DNA from: Bacteroidales bacterium
Lineage (GTDB): Bacteria > Bacteroidota > Bacteroidia > Bacteroidales > UBA932
Assembly (NCBI GenBank): GCA_017519185.1
Contig: JAFWSX010000023.1
Location: forward strand, 1 to 64,000
Length of the DNA: 64,000 nucleotides
Reading direction: 5' to 3'
This document shows positions 8,705-16,474 of the stretch, piece after piece. The notes below the pieces were generated by a model that ran no database searches, was not told the origin of the DNA, and saw only the letters and a list, made by a program, of their open reading frames with translations. The number at the start of each line of letters is the position of its first letter. The first letter of the stretch is position 1. The translations under genes were made by a program, and so were the position numbers.

Positions 8705-9066
8705 ATCTCGGTTTTTACCTTTTCGTAGGGGATGCCGCGTCTGTCGAGTGACGTCAGGATCTTGGCGTAGGCTTTGTGCGGCTCGTTCTGGGCGAACCTT
8801 CTGCCTATGGCTTTCAGGAGTGAGTCGGAGTGTTTGACTTTGAAGCTGGCTCTGAGTTTGTCGGTATTCATCGGGCTGACTACGACGCCTTCGGCATTAT
8901 TCGGGTCATCGTCCCAGCCGTCGCGGGTGAGGATGAATCGTCCGTTCTCAACTTTTGCCACAATACTGTAGCCAGAACGGTTGTAATACGTAGCTTCGGG
9001 TACGTTTTCTTTCCAGACGATCTCGATGTTCGAAGACCTCTGCTTCTTGATGTCTGACTTTGCCAT
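8701..9066 (-). CDS. conserved hypothetical protein
   Basis: A 121-residue basic soluble protein (MAKSDIKKQRSSN start) with a Trp/Asp patch DGWDDDPNNAEG in its middle and a charged C-terminal half. No signal peptide or membrane segment is seen. It converges on the deoxyribosyltransferase-like gene with a 4-base overlap of the stop codons. I do not recognise the family. The codon choice matches the GC-rich neighbours. Confidence 0.6.
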   Translation of the reverse strand: MAKSDIKKQRSSNIEIVWKENVPEATYYNRSGYSIVAKVENGRFILTRDGWDDDPNNAEGVVVSPMNTDKLRASFKVKHSDSLLKAIGRRFAQNEPHKAYAKILTSLDRRGIPYEKVKTEI

Positions 9067-9144
9067 AGGATTGGAATTGTTTGGTACTGTTAGAGAAATA
9101 AAGTTAAGATTTTTCTATTAAAACAGCAAAGCCAGCCTGCCGCT

Positions 9145-9314
9145 GCCGCCGTGTCACAGACCTGACTTGCGGCGACCTCCGTTCGCTGGCGCTCACTCCG
9201 ACCCTCCCATTGCCTACTTCGTCATCGCTGCGCGATAACTCGTATCCAACGGGCCCCTCCCTCTTTACTTCCGAGGGCGGTAGTGTCGCCGGCAAGCCAG
9301 TCTGTTCAGGCGGC
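9145..9314. repeat. type-2 palindrome-ended repeat, copy 2
   Basis: A full copy: GCCGCC at 9145-9150 and GGCGGC at 9309-9314 bound the CAGACCTGACTTGCGGCGAC arm (from 9157) and its inverted partner ending at 9304. It sits between two gene modules and contains no credible gene. Confidence 0.85.
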
Positions 9315-9355
9315 ACGGGCAGCACATCAGCGCAGCACAAGTGACAGTGGCAGTG

Positions 9356-10159
9356 CTATAGCATTGCAATCACAGTGATTTCGCGGATGGTGAACAATCC
9401 GTTATCATCAATGGTGACGGGTGCAGACAGTTCGGGCATATCGTCGTAAAACAGCACGGGAGCTGAAGTGTATTTCACGCCGGGAGTGAAAATGACTTTG
9501 GGGTCGCCGCTGCTGACATCATAGTACAGCTGTTCGCCTATCCATAGCGGCTGCTCATCGAAGTCGCCCATTTCCTTGAGGGAATTTGTGACAGTCGCCA
9601 GCAGCTTGTCTCCGTCATAAAGCGAGATGGTTTCTCCCTTGATGCTGTAGCTCAGGCGCTGCTGCAGTTCCTGCTGAACGCCGTAGGGGTTGACTTCTGT
9701 CTTCATATATGCCAGGTCGTTGTCGCCGAAGCGGATCTGATAGAGCCACTCTACCCGGACTCCGGAGCCTTCCATTGCGGAACTGGTAAGCCAGAGGTCG
9801 CCTGCCTTGGCATTGTAGCTGGCCTGTGGTTGACGGGTATTGCGGATATTCGGGAAGGTGGTGGACATCGCCCCTTTCGTCACATTGATGCCGTAGCCTT
9901 CCGTTGAAGTCTCGTCAACCTCGTCTATGCTCGATACGTTTATTTCGTTCGCCGTGTCATTAAACAGGTCGTGGCTATGGTACTTCATCGCCTTTGCCAT
10001 TGCCTGCTGAACGCGGTCGGGCATCACGTCCGACGGCACGGGCGTTTCCATTGTGACTGCCATTTGTTTCTTTTCTACACGGGCATTCCTGCACCCTGCC
10101 ACCATCATAGCAATCGCCAGGATTGCTATGGCAAAACTGATAAAAGTCTTTCTTTTCAT
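9356..10159 (-). CDS. lipoprotein of unknown function, coupled to Fic gene
   Basis: A 267-residue predicted lipoprotein. The signal peptide MKRKTFISFAIA... ends at MMVAGC (Cys23). The mature part is polar, with beta-rich repeats of the kind GETISLYDGDKLLATV, and has no motif I recognise. Its ATG overlaps the stop of the upstream Fic gene by ATGA, so translation is probably coupled and the two likely act together. It is separated from the next module by the type-2 repeat. Confidence 0.7.
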   Translation of the reverse strand: MKRKTFISFAIAILAIAMMVAGCRNARVEKKQMAVTMETPVPSDVMPDRVQQAMAKAMKYHSHDLFNDTANEINVSSIDEVDETSTEGYGINVTKGAMSTTFPNIRNTRQPQASYNAKAGDLWLTSSAMEGSGVRVEWLYQIRFGDNDLAYMKTEVNPYGVQQELQQRLSYSIKGETISLYDGDKLLATVTNSLKEMGDFDEQPLWIGEQLYYDVSSGDPKVIFTPGVKYTSAPVLFYDDMPELSAPVTIDDNGLFTIREITVIAML

Positions 10160-11049
10160 ATTGTGCGAATATACTGAATCTTGAAGTAGTCAAGCAACGC
10201 CTTGTAGTTGTCCTGGGCCGCAAGGCAGGTGTCTGTGAGAAAGCCATTGACGTGCCCCCACTCTCTGAGACCTCTGTAATAGAATAGCTTGAGATCTTCG
10301 GTAATGATAAACGGTACGATTCCGTTCGCAAGGCATTCCTTGAACATTATCAGTCTTCCTACCCTGCCGTTTCCATCCTGAAACGGATGGATTGCCTCAA
10401 ACTTTTGATGGAGGTCGATAATGTCTTCCAACGACTTGGGCACTTTTGTGTTGTATGAAGACAGGAGGGCTTTCATCCGTACGTGGACATCTTCAGGAGG
10501 GCAGGTGGTGTTTCCGCCTACCTCATTGGGCAACTTCTTATAATCTCCGACATTGAACCAGGGCTTGCTGCTGTCGGATGTCCCTGTCTTGAGTATTCTA
10601 TGTATTTCCTTGATAAAAGGTTCGGAGAGTTTTTCTTCTGCCCGGTCTATGATAAGGTCGATGCAGCGGAAGTGATTGGTTGTCTCGATTATATCATCGA
10701 CATTGATGCTCTCGTCTCTTATGCCGATTGTATTTGTCTCGAAAATGAACCGGGTCTGTTCGTGTGTAAGACGGTTCCCTTCTATATGGTTGGAGTTATA
10801 AGTGAGATCTATCTGGGTACGGTGATAGATGCCGCCACTGATCTTGCCTTCCTTTTCTTCACGGAGTCGTTTCAGCAAAGGACTTGCTTTTTGCTTGCCC
10901 TTTCGCGGCAACGGGGCATCGGCTGGAATGTTCCAGGTCTTTCCGACAAGCACAGCCCCTGCTATCTTCCCGGTCGCACACCAGTTCCTGACAGTGCGCT
11001 CGGGGAGTTCATGTTGCTGTGCAAATTGGCTGACTGATATGAGTTCCAT
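10156..11049 (-). CDS. Fic-domain AMP transferase with N-terminal DNA-binding domain
   Basis: A 297-residue protein. Residues 1-45 resemble an excisionase/MerR-like winged helix (SVSQFAQQHELPERTVRNW). An inhibitory helix motif S86-NHI-E90-G sits before the Fic core, and the active-site loop is HPFQDGNGRVGR from H221. All key Fic residues (H, F, D/E, G-N-G-R) are present, so it is probably an active, autoinhibited nucleotidyltransferase that adenylylates a protein target. I used the ATG at 11049; a TTG at 11061 is possible. A perfect palindrome inside its promoter suggests autoregulation through the N-terminal domain. Confidence 0.9.
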   Translation of the reverse strand: MELISVSQFAQQHELPERTVRNWCATGKIAGAVLVGKTWNIPADAPLPRKGKQKASPLLKRLREEKEGKISGGIYHRTQIDLTYNSNHIEGNRLTHEQTRFIFETNTIGIRDESINVDDIIETTNHFRCIDLIIDRAEEKLSEPFIKEIHRILKTGTSDSSKPWFNVGDYKKLPNEVGGNTTCPPEDVHVRMKALLSSYNTKVPKSLEDIIDLHQKFEAIHPFQDGNGRVGRLIMFKECLANGIVPFIITEDLKLFYYRGLREWGHVNGFLTDTCLAAQDNYKALLDYFKIQYIRTI

Positions 11050-11082
11050 CCTTATCGGCAATTATTGCGTGATAACTGAATA

Positions 11083-11117
11083 CAAATATACCAATTCTTG
11101 CCGATATCGGCAAGAAT
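11083..11117 (-). promoter_or_regulatory. Fic operon promoter with embedded 24-bp palindromic operator
   Basis: On the minus strand a -33 TTG (11113-11111), 20 bases of spacer and a -7 TATATTTG (11090-11083) match the Bacteroidetes promoter pattern. A perfect 24-bp palindrome (half-site ATTCTTGCCGAT, 11094-11117) covers the -33 element and spacer. A further half-site (TTGCCGATAAG) overlaps the start codon region at about 11051-11061. This is the position expected of a repressor site, probably for the DNA-binding end of the Fic protein. Confidence 0.75.
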
Positions 11118-11165
11118 CAACATAAAAAGCGGCCAGTTATTCTAAGCGAGAATGCGAACAGGCTG

Positions 11166-11192
11166 CCTCGCCTTTTGCGCAGGAAAGCAAGG
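11166..11192. repeat. type-1 repeat, left-end fragment
   Basis: CCTCGCC followed by GCGCAGGAAAGCAAGG matches the left end of the type-1 element seen complete at 13353 and 21833. Only the end is present. It lies between the Fic module and the next lipoprotein gene. Confidence 0.7.
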
Positions 11193-11212
11193 CTACGTAT
11201 GCTAATACTAGT

Positions 11213-11563
11213 TTACAGGTAATCTTTCAGTTCTATGGTGCCGGCCTCTTCGGTGATGTCAAGGGCGGGTACGTGCTCGACCATACGGGTGGTGCCGCTT
11301 TTCTTGTCGACGTAGAAATAGACATATGCTCCGGTATAGCTGCGGAAGACTGCCTGGTATTCGGTTTCTGTCTCCTCTCCCATCTCGAGGGTCATTATGG
11401 AGGCATTGTCTTCTGCCGCGCTCCAGTCATATTCGCTGCGGCAATAGTTGCTGATTCCTTCGAAGGCCTGTTCCGGGGTTATCCCGTTCTTTGCTGCGTT
11501 GTTGCGGCACGAGCAGCAAAGCAGCGCCGCCACAAGTGCCAGGGATAGTGCTATACGTTTCAT
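11213..11563 (-). CDS. small lipoprotein of unknown function
   Basis: A 116-residue predicted lipoprotein: signal peptide with lipobox LLCCSC near residue 19. The mature domain is acidic and contains YVYFYVDKKSGTTRMVEHVPAL, a compact beta-hairpin-like stretch. It starts 11 bases after the stop of the metallo-hydrolase/flavoprotein gene, so the two are likely co-transcribed. Family not recognised. Confidence 0.65.
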   Translation of the reverse strand: MKRIALSLALVAALLCCSCRNNAAKNGITPEQAFEGISNYCRSEYDWSAAEDNASIMTLEMGEETETEYQAVFRSYTGAYVYFYVDKKSGTTRMVEHVPALDITEEAGTIELKDYL

Positions 11564-11574
11564 ATGATATGTTT

Positions 11575-13062
11575 TTATTTGACGCCACCTGCCATTTTCC
11601 GACCTGCGTCAAAGGCCTTCTGCAGGTCTTCTTTCCAATGCCTATCGCGCCAGTTCCGTTTGGCCGACTCCGAGAATGCGCCCAGTTCGAACCGGTCGTA
11701 GTTCTTGACCTGATAGGTGTTGTAGGCGATCAGGCGCTCGGGTGTGCCGAGGGCAGCCGCAATGCAATGTTCCATCGAGCCATAGCCATTGCTGTTGTTC
11801 CGCTCCGGCGTTCCGTTCATAGTCTCGATCAGCACAACCGGCATCCGTTTGGGGGCCGTCAGGCTGTAATCGTTGTAGGAAAGCCACGGGAAGCAGAGGC
11901 GCTCCAGGAAGGTACGCATCTGGCCTGTGACGTCACCGAAGTAAACGGGTGAACCGAGCACAAGCCCGTCGGCCTGCGCAATCTCTTCAAGGATGGGTGT
12001 CAGCGGATCCTTGAACCTGCAGATGTTTGAGGCTCTGCCTTTGACCTTGCAGGCCATGCAGGACATACATCCCTTGTAATCCAAGTCATAAAGACGTACT
12101 GTCTTCACCTCGATATCCTCACTAACCGACTGTGCGCCTTCTGCGAATTTCCGGAGAATCTGGGCGGTGTTCATATTCGGACGCGGACCGCCGTCAATGA
12201 TTACTATCTTCTTCATATTGTTTTCTCTTTGATGCAAATCTATAAAAATCTGCTGACCGCAGGAGAACTGCTGCAGGCTGGAGCCCAGGACGGACTGCAG
12301 GATGCGGAAAGCATTGTCTCCTGTGCAATGGCCGGTATAGTATGATACCTGGGGACAGCGGTGGGCAAGGCGGCCTGCCAGCACCGCGAGCTGTTCGTCC
12401 GATTCATACTGGTGCCGAGCGTCTGAATCCAGCAGATGGAAGCCGCCGATGACTGTGTCCACCGGCCAGGGACAGGCTTCCAGGATGTTTTCTAGTCCGT
12501 TGTGGGCGCAGCCTGTATAGAGAAGGCCGTCCGCATATAGGGCGATTTCGTGGGAGAAATCATCGGGGACCTGGCCTTCATCGCTCCTTACTGTCAGAAG
12601 CCTGTTGCCCATAGGCCGGGGGTGTGTCCCGGGAATGCGGGCGATTATGTGTATTCCCTCGGCAAGGGCAATCGTGTCTTCCACATAGATGGTCCGGCCC
12701 TGCATCTGGTCCAGCGGCCAATCGCTGGAGATGGAATGGAGTCCTCCCCTTTCTGAACAGAATTGTCCGGAGACTGCATCGCGGGATACAATGATTTTGG
12801 CTTTGTTGTTAAGGTCCAGGAAGGTCTTCAGGCCGCCGGTATGGTCGTAATGTCCGTGGGAAAGGAAGACATAGTCCACGTCGGAAAGGTCAATGCCCAT
12901 CTGTGCTGCATTGGCTGCGAACAGTCCTGAGGCTCCGGTGTCCATCAGGATCTTTGCAGACGGTGTCTGCAACAGCACTGACAGGCCGTGTTCGCATTGG
13001 AAGCGTTGCGGATCTGCCGTGCGGTTGTCTGACAATATGCTTATGGTTCTGTTCAGGGGCAT
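11575..13062 (-). CDS. metallo-beta-lactamase-fold / NADPH FMN reductase-like fusion
   Basis: A 495-residue protein from the ATG at 13062; the frame is open further upstream but only through repeat DNA. Residues 1-275 are an MBL-fold hydrolase of the type annotated near dihydropterin/methanopterin synthases, with H69-x-H71-x-D73-H74 and later GGFHLL and YYTGHCTG. Residues 283-495 are a flavodoxin-like NAD(P)H/FMN oxidoreductase (KKIVIIDGGPRPNMNT), with the Cys cluster CMSCMAC and GLVLGSPVYFGDVTGQM. A Met at 283 follows HQRENN, so the second domain could also be started internally. These domains are usually separate proteins. Confidence 0.78.
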   Translation of the reverse strand: MPLNRTISILSDNRTADPQRFQCEHGLSVLLQTPSAKILMDTGASGLFAANAAQMGIDLSDVDYVFLSHGHYDHTGGLKTFLDLNNKAKIIVSRDAVSGQFCSERGGLHSISSDWPLDQMQGRTIYVEDTIALAEGIHIIARIPGTHPRPMGNRLLTVRSDEGQVPDDFSHEIALYADGLLYTGCAHNGLENILEACPWPVDTVIGGFHLLDSDARHQYESDEQLAVLAGRLAHRCPQVSYYTGHCTGDNAFRILQSVLGSSLQQFSCGQQIFIDLHQRENNMKKIVIIDGGPRPNMNTAQILRKFAEGAQSVSEDIEVKTVRLYDLDYKGCMSCMACKVKGRASNICRFKDPLTPILEEIAQADGLVLGSPVYFGDVTGQMRTFLERLCFPWLSYNDYSLTAPKRMPVVLIETMNGTPERNNSNGYGSMEHCIAAALGTPERLIAYNTYQVKNYDRFELGAFSESAKRNWRDRHWKEDLQKAFDAGRKMAGGVK

Positions 13063-13067
13063 ATGTG

Positions 13068-13075
13068 CGAATTTA
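13068..13075 (-). promoter_or_regulatory. -7 box (TAAATTCG) of the MBL/flavoprotein gene
   Basis: TAAATTCG on the minus strand ends 5 bases before the ATG at 13062, so transcription would begin at or next to the start codon (leaderless or nearly so). The same TAAATTCGC context, followed upstream by ATTAT, occurs before the genes at 17545 and 20892. Confidence 0.5.
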
Positions 13076-13105
13076 GATATAATCCGCGAAACCGCGAACA
13101 GACCG

Positions 13106-13140
13106 CTTCGCCTTTGGCGCAGGAAAGCAAGGTCTTCGGG
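13106..13140. repeat. type-1 repeat, left end (copy A)
   Basis: CTTCGCCTTTGGCGCAGG and GGTCTTCGGG match the left part of the complete type-1 copy at 13353 almost base for base. The right end is missing; type-3 elements follow instead. Confidence 0.8.
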
Positions 13141-13173
13141 AAGCTCGCTGGCAACGCGCTTGTGCCAGGGAAA

Positions 13174-13231
13174 AGTGGAGCAGGGCAATCGGCGCTGGAG
13201 CGCATTCTGGGGCAGGTGTATCTGCTCCACT
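13174..13231. repeat. type-3 58-bp palindromic repeat, copy 1
   Basis: AGTGGAGCAG at 13174-13183 and its exact complement CTGCTCCACT at 13222-13231 bound a 58-bp unit with inner GCATTCTGGGGCAGG. The other copies at 13246 and 17852 have exactly the same length. Confidence 0.8.
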
Positions 13232-13245
13232 GCCCTAAATAAGCC

Positions 13246-13303
13246 AGTGGAGCAGGCCAACCCCTTTCAGAGGCCTCTCTGGGGCATACTCCCCTGCTCC
13301 ATT
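13246..13303. repeat. type-3 58-bp palindromic repeat, copy 2
   Basis: AGTGGAGCAGG at the left, CCTGCTCCATT at the right, and CTCTGGGGCA in the middle. It lies in direct orientation 14 bases after copy 1. Confidence 0.8.
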
Positions 13304-13352
13304 TTGCCCCGGGACTATGAGATAATTCTGCACGAGAATAATGACGAGACCG

Positions 13353-13529
13353 CTTCGCCTTTGGCGCAGGAAAGCAAGGTCTTCGGGAAGCTCAGTCGCT
13401 ACGCTCCTTCGTACCCTCCTACCGTCTACTTCGTCCTGCTTCGCAGAACTCGTATCCGGCAGGCAACCTCCCTCTTCCCTGGCCGGGGTGGCCATGTTCC
13501 CTCAGACCTTCTTTCCTGCTGGGGCGAGG
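13353..13529. repeat. type-1 palindrome-ended repeat, copy B
   Basis: A complete 177-bp element. The left end CTTCGCC...GCAGGAAAGCAAGGTC is the inverse of the right end CAGACCTTCTTTCCTGC...GGCGAGG. The inside shares the stretch around CGCTACGCTC, CTTCGTCCTGCTTCGCAG and AACTCGTAT with type-2 elements, so the two families are related mosaics. It ends 72 bases before the esterase start. Confidence 0.8.
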
Positions 13530-13601
13530 CTCACAGGCAACGCTCTCGTGTCAGGGTAACAGGGCTTGAAAGAGTGTCTGGCATTCCTTATATTTGTTTA
13601 T

Positions 13602-14513
13602 ATGAAACTGATATGCCTTTTACTTATGAGCCTTCTGGCTCTTGATCCGCTCTCCGCACGTGTTTTCACGCTGGATCTGAACGGAAATGAAGCACCTCTT
13701 ATAAACGATTCTGACCAGGTGACCTACGATTCGGATGGCACTATTCAGCGCATCTCAGGAACGACTGAGGCTGCGGTCAAGGTTTTCCTTCCTGACGCTG
13801 AAAAGAACACCGGCGCCGCCGTCATCATATGCTCGGGCGGGGCTCTTATGTTCCATTCCTGGGGCAATGACGTAGAGAAGATGGCCGCCTGGCTGAACGA
13901 GCGGGGCGTCGCTGTCATCGGCCTCAAGTACCGGCTCCGTCAGATGCAGCCCCGTCCTGCGGCCCCTGCACCGGGCAATACTCCCGCAATGCGTTTGCAG
14001 CTTCCTGACATCACCGGCTTCGACCAGCTGAAGAATGCGAATGCCAGCCCGGATCAGTCCGGAGCTCAGGATCCTTCATTGGCGCCTGCTGCTGAAGACG
14101 CAATCCGTACCATCAGGCTGGTGCGCGCTCACGCGGCGGAATGGGGCATCGATCCGAACAGGGTGGGCTATCTGGGCTACTCTGCCGGAGGTGGTGTCGC
14201 CATCGAGGCTACTCTTCGTGCGGATGCGGCTTCTATGCCTTCTTTCCTTGCGAGCTGCTACGGCCCTTCGCTGACTGATGTCTCCGTACCGGACAACGCG
14301 CCTAATCTGTTCATCGCTGTCCGCGCCCAGCACAACAATGTCGCTGCCGGAATGCTGGCGCTTTTCCTGGAGTGGAAAAAGTCGGGAGCAAATGCGGAGA
14401 TGTACATCTATGATGACGGACAGGGTCCTTTCGGCCCCGGGGACGACCACAGCACTTCGGGCGCCTGGCGCGAGCACTTCTACCGGTGGTTGGTTTCCAA
14501 CGGCTGGATATAG
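13602..14513 (+). CDS. secreted alpha/beta-hydrolase (esterase/lipase family)
   Basis: A 303-residue protein from the ATG at 13602 (MKLICLLLMSLLAL signal peptide); the longer frame from 13566 runs into repeat DNA. The oxyanion region ICSGGALMFHSWGND and the nucleophile elbow GYSAGGG are the hallmarks of the acetylxylan-esterase/BD-FAE group. The catalytic His is probably in GDDHSTSG. A Pro/Ala-rich insert (RPAAPAPGNTPAM) lies before the elbow. It may deacetylate sugars or plant polysaccharide. It converges on the next gene with a 34-base 3' overlap. Confidence 0.85.
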   Translation: MKLICLLLMSLLALDPLSARVFTLDLNGNEAPLINDSDQVTYDSDGTIQRISGTTEAAVKVFLPDAEKNTGAAVIICSGGALMFHSWGNDVEKMAAWLNERGVAVIGLKYRLRQMQPRPAAPAPGNTPAMRLQLPDITGFDQLKNANASPDQSGAQDPSLAPAAEDAIRTIRLVRAHAAEWGIDPNRVGYLGYSAGGGVAIEATLRADAASMPSFLASCYGPSLTDVSVPDNAPNLFIAVRAQHNNVAAGMLALFLEWKKSGANAEMYIYDDGQGPFGPGDDHSTSGAWREHFYRWLVSNGWI

Positions 14514-15073
14514 TCGGGCTTCAGTGACCGTTCTGCAAGGCGCATGGCAAGGATGGCTACCGGGACGGTCAGGACCAGAACGACGATGAGCACGGGGATG
14601 TTATTGATGACGGGAATCATCAGCTGGTCGTATCCGGCACGCATTTCTTCGACTGCGGCCGCCAGGGAGCCTTCGGTGTCGAACCACCAGTGGGCGGTGT
14701 AGGCGAAGAACGAGAATGCGAAGGGGATGAAACTCCAGCGCACTCCTTTCAGCGTATCATATTTGCATATGTATCGGACGATCTCGGCCAGTGCGGTCAG
14801 GATGGCAAAGCCGATGGCGAGCGTGGTGTCGGCCTCACCCGCAATCAAAAGCAGGACGAAGACAAATCCGTTCAGAATTGTCGCTGCGCCGAAGCCTCTG
14901 ATCGTCGAGCAGGTCAGAAGGTAGATGAACGCGGTCAGCAGGGGCAGAATCGCTCCTACATATGCATAGCACGCGGGGTGAATGAGGCCTGTGCAGGAGC
15001 CCAGAATGTATGTAAGAAGGTAGGCTGCAGCCAGCAGGATGATCTTGGGAATGGTTTTCATTTTCTTTTCCAT
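14480..15073 (-). CDS. putative ECF transporter substrate-binding (S) component, MptD/Trep_Strep-like
   Basis: A 197-residue membrane protein with five to six hydrophobic segments. The overall layout and the LIHPACYAYVGAILPLLTAF and GVRWSFIPFAFSFF-like stretches resemble the Trep_Strep/MptD family of ECF S components, which bind a small vitamin-like ligand. No ECF ATPase or T component is nearby. The start at 15073 is the first Met; a Met four codons later is possible. Confidence 0.65.
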   Translation of the reverse strand: MEKKMKTIPKIILLAAAYLLTYILGSCTGLIHPACYAYVGAILPLLTAFIYLLTCSTIRGFGAATILNGFVFVLLLIAGEADTTLAIGFAILTALAEIVRYICKYDTLKGVRWSFIPFAFSFFAYTAHWWFDTEGSLAAAVEEMRAGYDQLMIPVINNIPVLIVVLVLTVPVAILAMRLAERSLKPDYIQPLETNHR

Positions 15074-15167
15074 AGCTTCATAGTGTTTAGTTTTACGACT
15101 GTAAAGTTATGGAGCTTACTCAAGCGCGAAATCCCCATTTATGGCGATTTATCGAAGAGACAGACCG

Positions 15168-15191
15168 CCTCGCCTTTGGTGCAGGAAAGCT
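15168..15191. repeat. type-1 repeat, left-end fragment
   Basis: CCTCGCCTTTGGTGCAGG and AAAGC match the left end of the type-1 element. The fragment is between the S-component gene and the methyltransferase gene. Nothing else is seen in the 131-base gap. Confidence 0.65.
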
Positions 15192-15204
15192 ATGCTGTCT
15201 CTTG

Positions 15205-15876
15205 CTACCAGATGAAGGGCAGGATTCTGTACTTCACTTTCTTCTTATACTCGGCATAGCCGTCCAGTCCTTCTTCGAGGACTTTCTCTTCGTTTTTGAT
15301 GCGTTTGGCTATCACGGGGATGTAGCCGAGCATTATGATGAAGGAAATGGGAGATGCAAGCACCAGAGGCATTGCCAGGAAAAGAATGGTGGTGGCCATA
15401 TACATCGGATGCCTTACGATGCCATAAAGACCTGTATCGATGACCTTCTGGTTCTCCTGGACCTCGATGGTCCTGGACAGGTATGTGTTCTCCCGAAGTA
15501 CCTCGGCATACAGGAGATACGATGCCAAAAACAGCCCGGCTGCCACCCAAACGGCCCAATCAGGCAAGCTCCACCAGCCATTTCGCCAGTTCAGTCCGGC
15601 AACCACGAAAGCTGCGCAGAACAGCAACCCGCTCAGTTTCACCACGGTCTTTTGTTCGGCCTCCTGTTCCCTGGCATTTAGGCGTTTCCGCAAAAGTTCG
15701 GGGTTCCTGGCCATCATCACCAGCCCGGCAATGAACATCGGCACGAAGAGGATGCCCATCAGCAGCCATCCTTGCCAATAGCGGAATGAGCCTGCCGGCA
15801 GGAAAATCAGCAGGCCGACGATGGCGACGCCAAGCAGAAACTTTGCGAGAGACTGTATGAGCAATCTTTTATCCAT
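15205..15876 (-). CDS. isoprenylcysteine carboxyl methyltransferase-family membrane protein
   Basis: A 223-residue protein with about five membrane helices. The C-terminal signature TGLYGIVRHPMYMATT followed by RIKNEEKVLEEGLDGYAEY is typical of the ICMT/PEMT (NnrU-related) fold, a SAM-dependent methyltransferase embedded in the membrane. The substrate in bacteria is generally unknown. It follows the duplicated gene at 15881 by 4 bases and ends the three-gene minus-strand module 17545-15205. Confidence 0.8.
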   Translation of the reverse strand: MDKRLLIQSLAKFLLGVAIVGLLIFLPAGSFRYWQGWLLMGILFVPMFIAGLVMMARNPELLRKRLNAREQEAEQKTVVKLSGLLFCAAFVVAGLNWRNGWWSLPDWAVWVAAGLFLASYLLYAEVLRENTYLSRTIEVQENQKVIDTGLYGIVRHPMYMATTILFLAMPLVLASPISFIIMLGYIPVIAKRIKNEEKVLEEGLDGYAEYKKKVKYRILPFIW

Positions 15877-15880
15877 AAAT

Positions 15881-16465
15881 TTACTTTTGGCTTTTCTTCA
15901 ATCTCTTGATTCCATCTGCGATGAGAAGGACGGATGCGATAAGTGATGCGACTGCGTAGAACCAGATCGTGAATTTATGATTTCCTGTAACGATGAGTTT
16001 GACGAGCAGGATGCAACTGGCAATAACGACAAGGCTGCATATTGCAAGCAGCACGATGGTCTGGGTTCGTTTCTTCTGGTTCATATCTTCTGATTGATTT
16101 ATACCGGCATGTCTTGTTATCCTGAAAGTACAGCGTTCGCCCCCTCGGAGTATCGTATTCACAATCTGGACATCGAACTGACTGTCTGGCTCAAGCTGCG
16201 AAAGGATGAATAATATGCTTTGCCGGGAGCACTCGCATTGCTCCGGATTGCTCCTGAGCCCGCACTTCACCTTGGGGCAGGAACATTCCAGATAACTCAG
16301 TTCGTAAACCTTCCCCGGTTCAATCACACTGCCCTGATACGACTTGCTGTTGTACCCTTCCGAGTAAATCCTGTCGAAGTCTCCATCATACTTGGCATAT
16401 ATTTGCTGATGGATCGGGAGGACACAATCTTTAACGCATTCTATGGCTTCTTTTCGGTAATCCAT
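15881..16465 (-). CDS. duplicated Cys-rich protein with two C-terminal membrane helices (paralogue 1)
   Basis: A 194-residue protein. Residues 1-117 are nearly identical to the gene at 18420 and contain the cysteine-rich core LECSCPKVKCGLRSNPEQCEC and LRGGERCTFRI, which suggests a metal or ligand site. It resembles the small-molecule-binding V4R or thiazoline-hydrolase type of fold only loosely. From about residue 133 this copy carries two hydrophobic helices (TIVLLAICSLVVIASCILLV and another) that the paralogue lacks. It is translated between an Ntn hydrolase and a membrane methyltransferase. Confidence 0.7.
   Translation of the reverse strand: MDYRKEAIECVKDCVLPIHQQIYAKYDGDFDRIYSEGYNSKSYQGSVIEPGKVYELSYLECSCPKVKCGLRSNPEQCECSRQSILFILSQLEPDSQFDVQIVNTILRGGERCTFRITRHAGINQSEDMNQKKRTQTIVLLAICSLVVIASCILLVKLIVTGNHKFTIWFYAVASLIASVLLIADGIKRLKKSQK
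16112..16465. repeat. segmental duplication, copy 1 (with 18501-18854)
   Basis: A 354-base tract matches 18501-18854 without gaps; by eye I count about 20 differences. The match begins inside the 3' half of the gene and stops exactly at the ATG. Confidence 0.9.
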
Positions 16466-16474
16466 ACGTTTTCC

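Noticed and set aside
13063..13260. N-terminal extension of the MBL/flavoprotein frame
   Set aside because: The extra residues are encoded by the type-1 and type-3 repeats and a promoter box; the ATG at 13062 gives the proper MBL start.
13106..13529. CRISPR array
   Set aside because: Repeats are 58-177 bases, irregularly spaced and not separated by unique 30-base spacers, and no cas gene is near.
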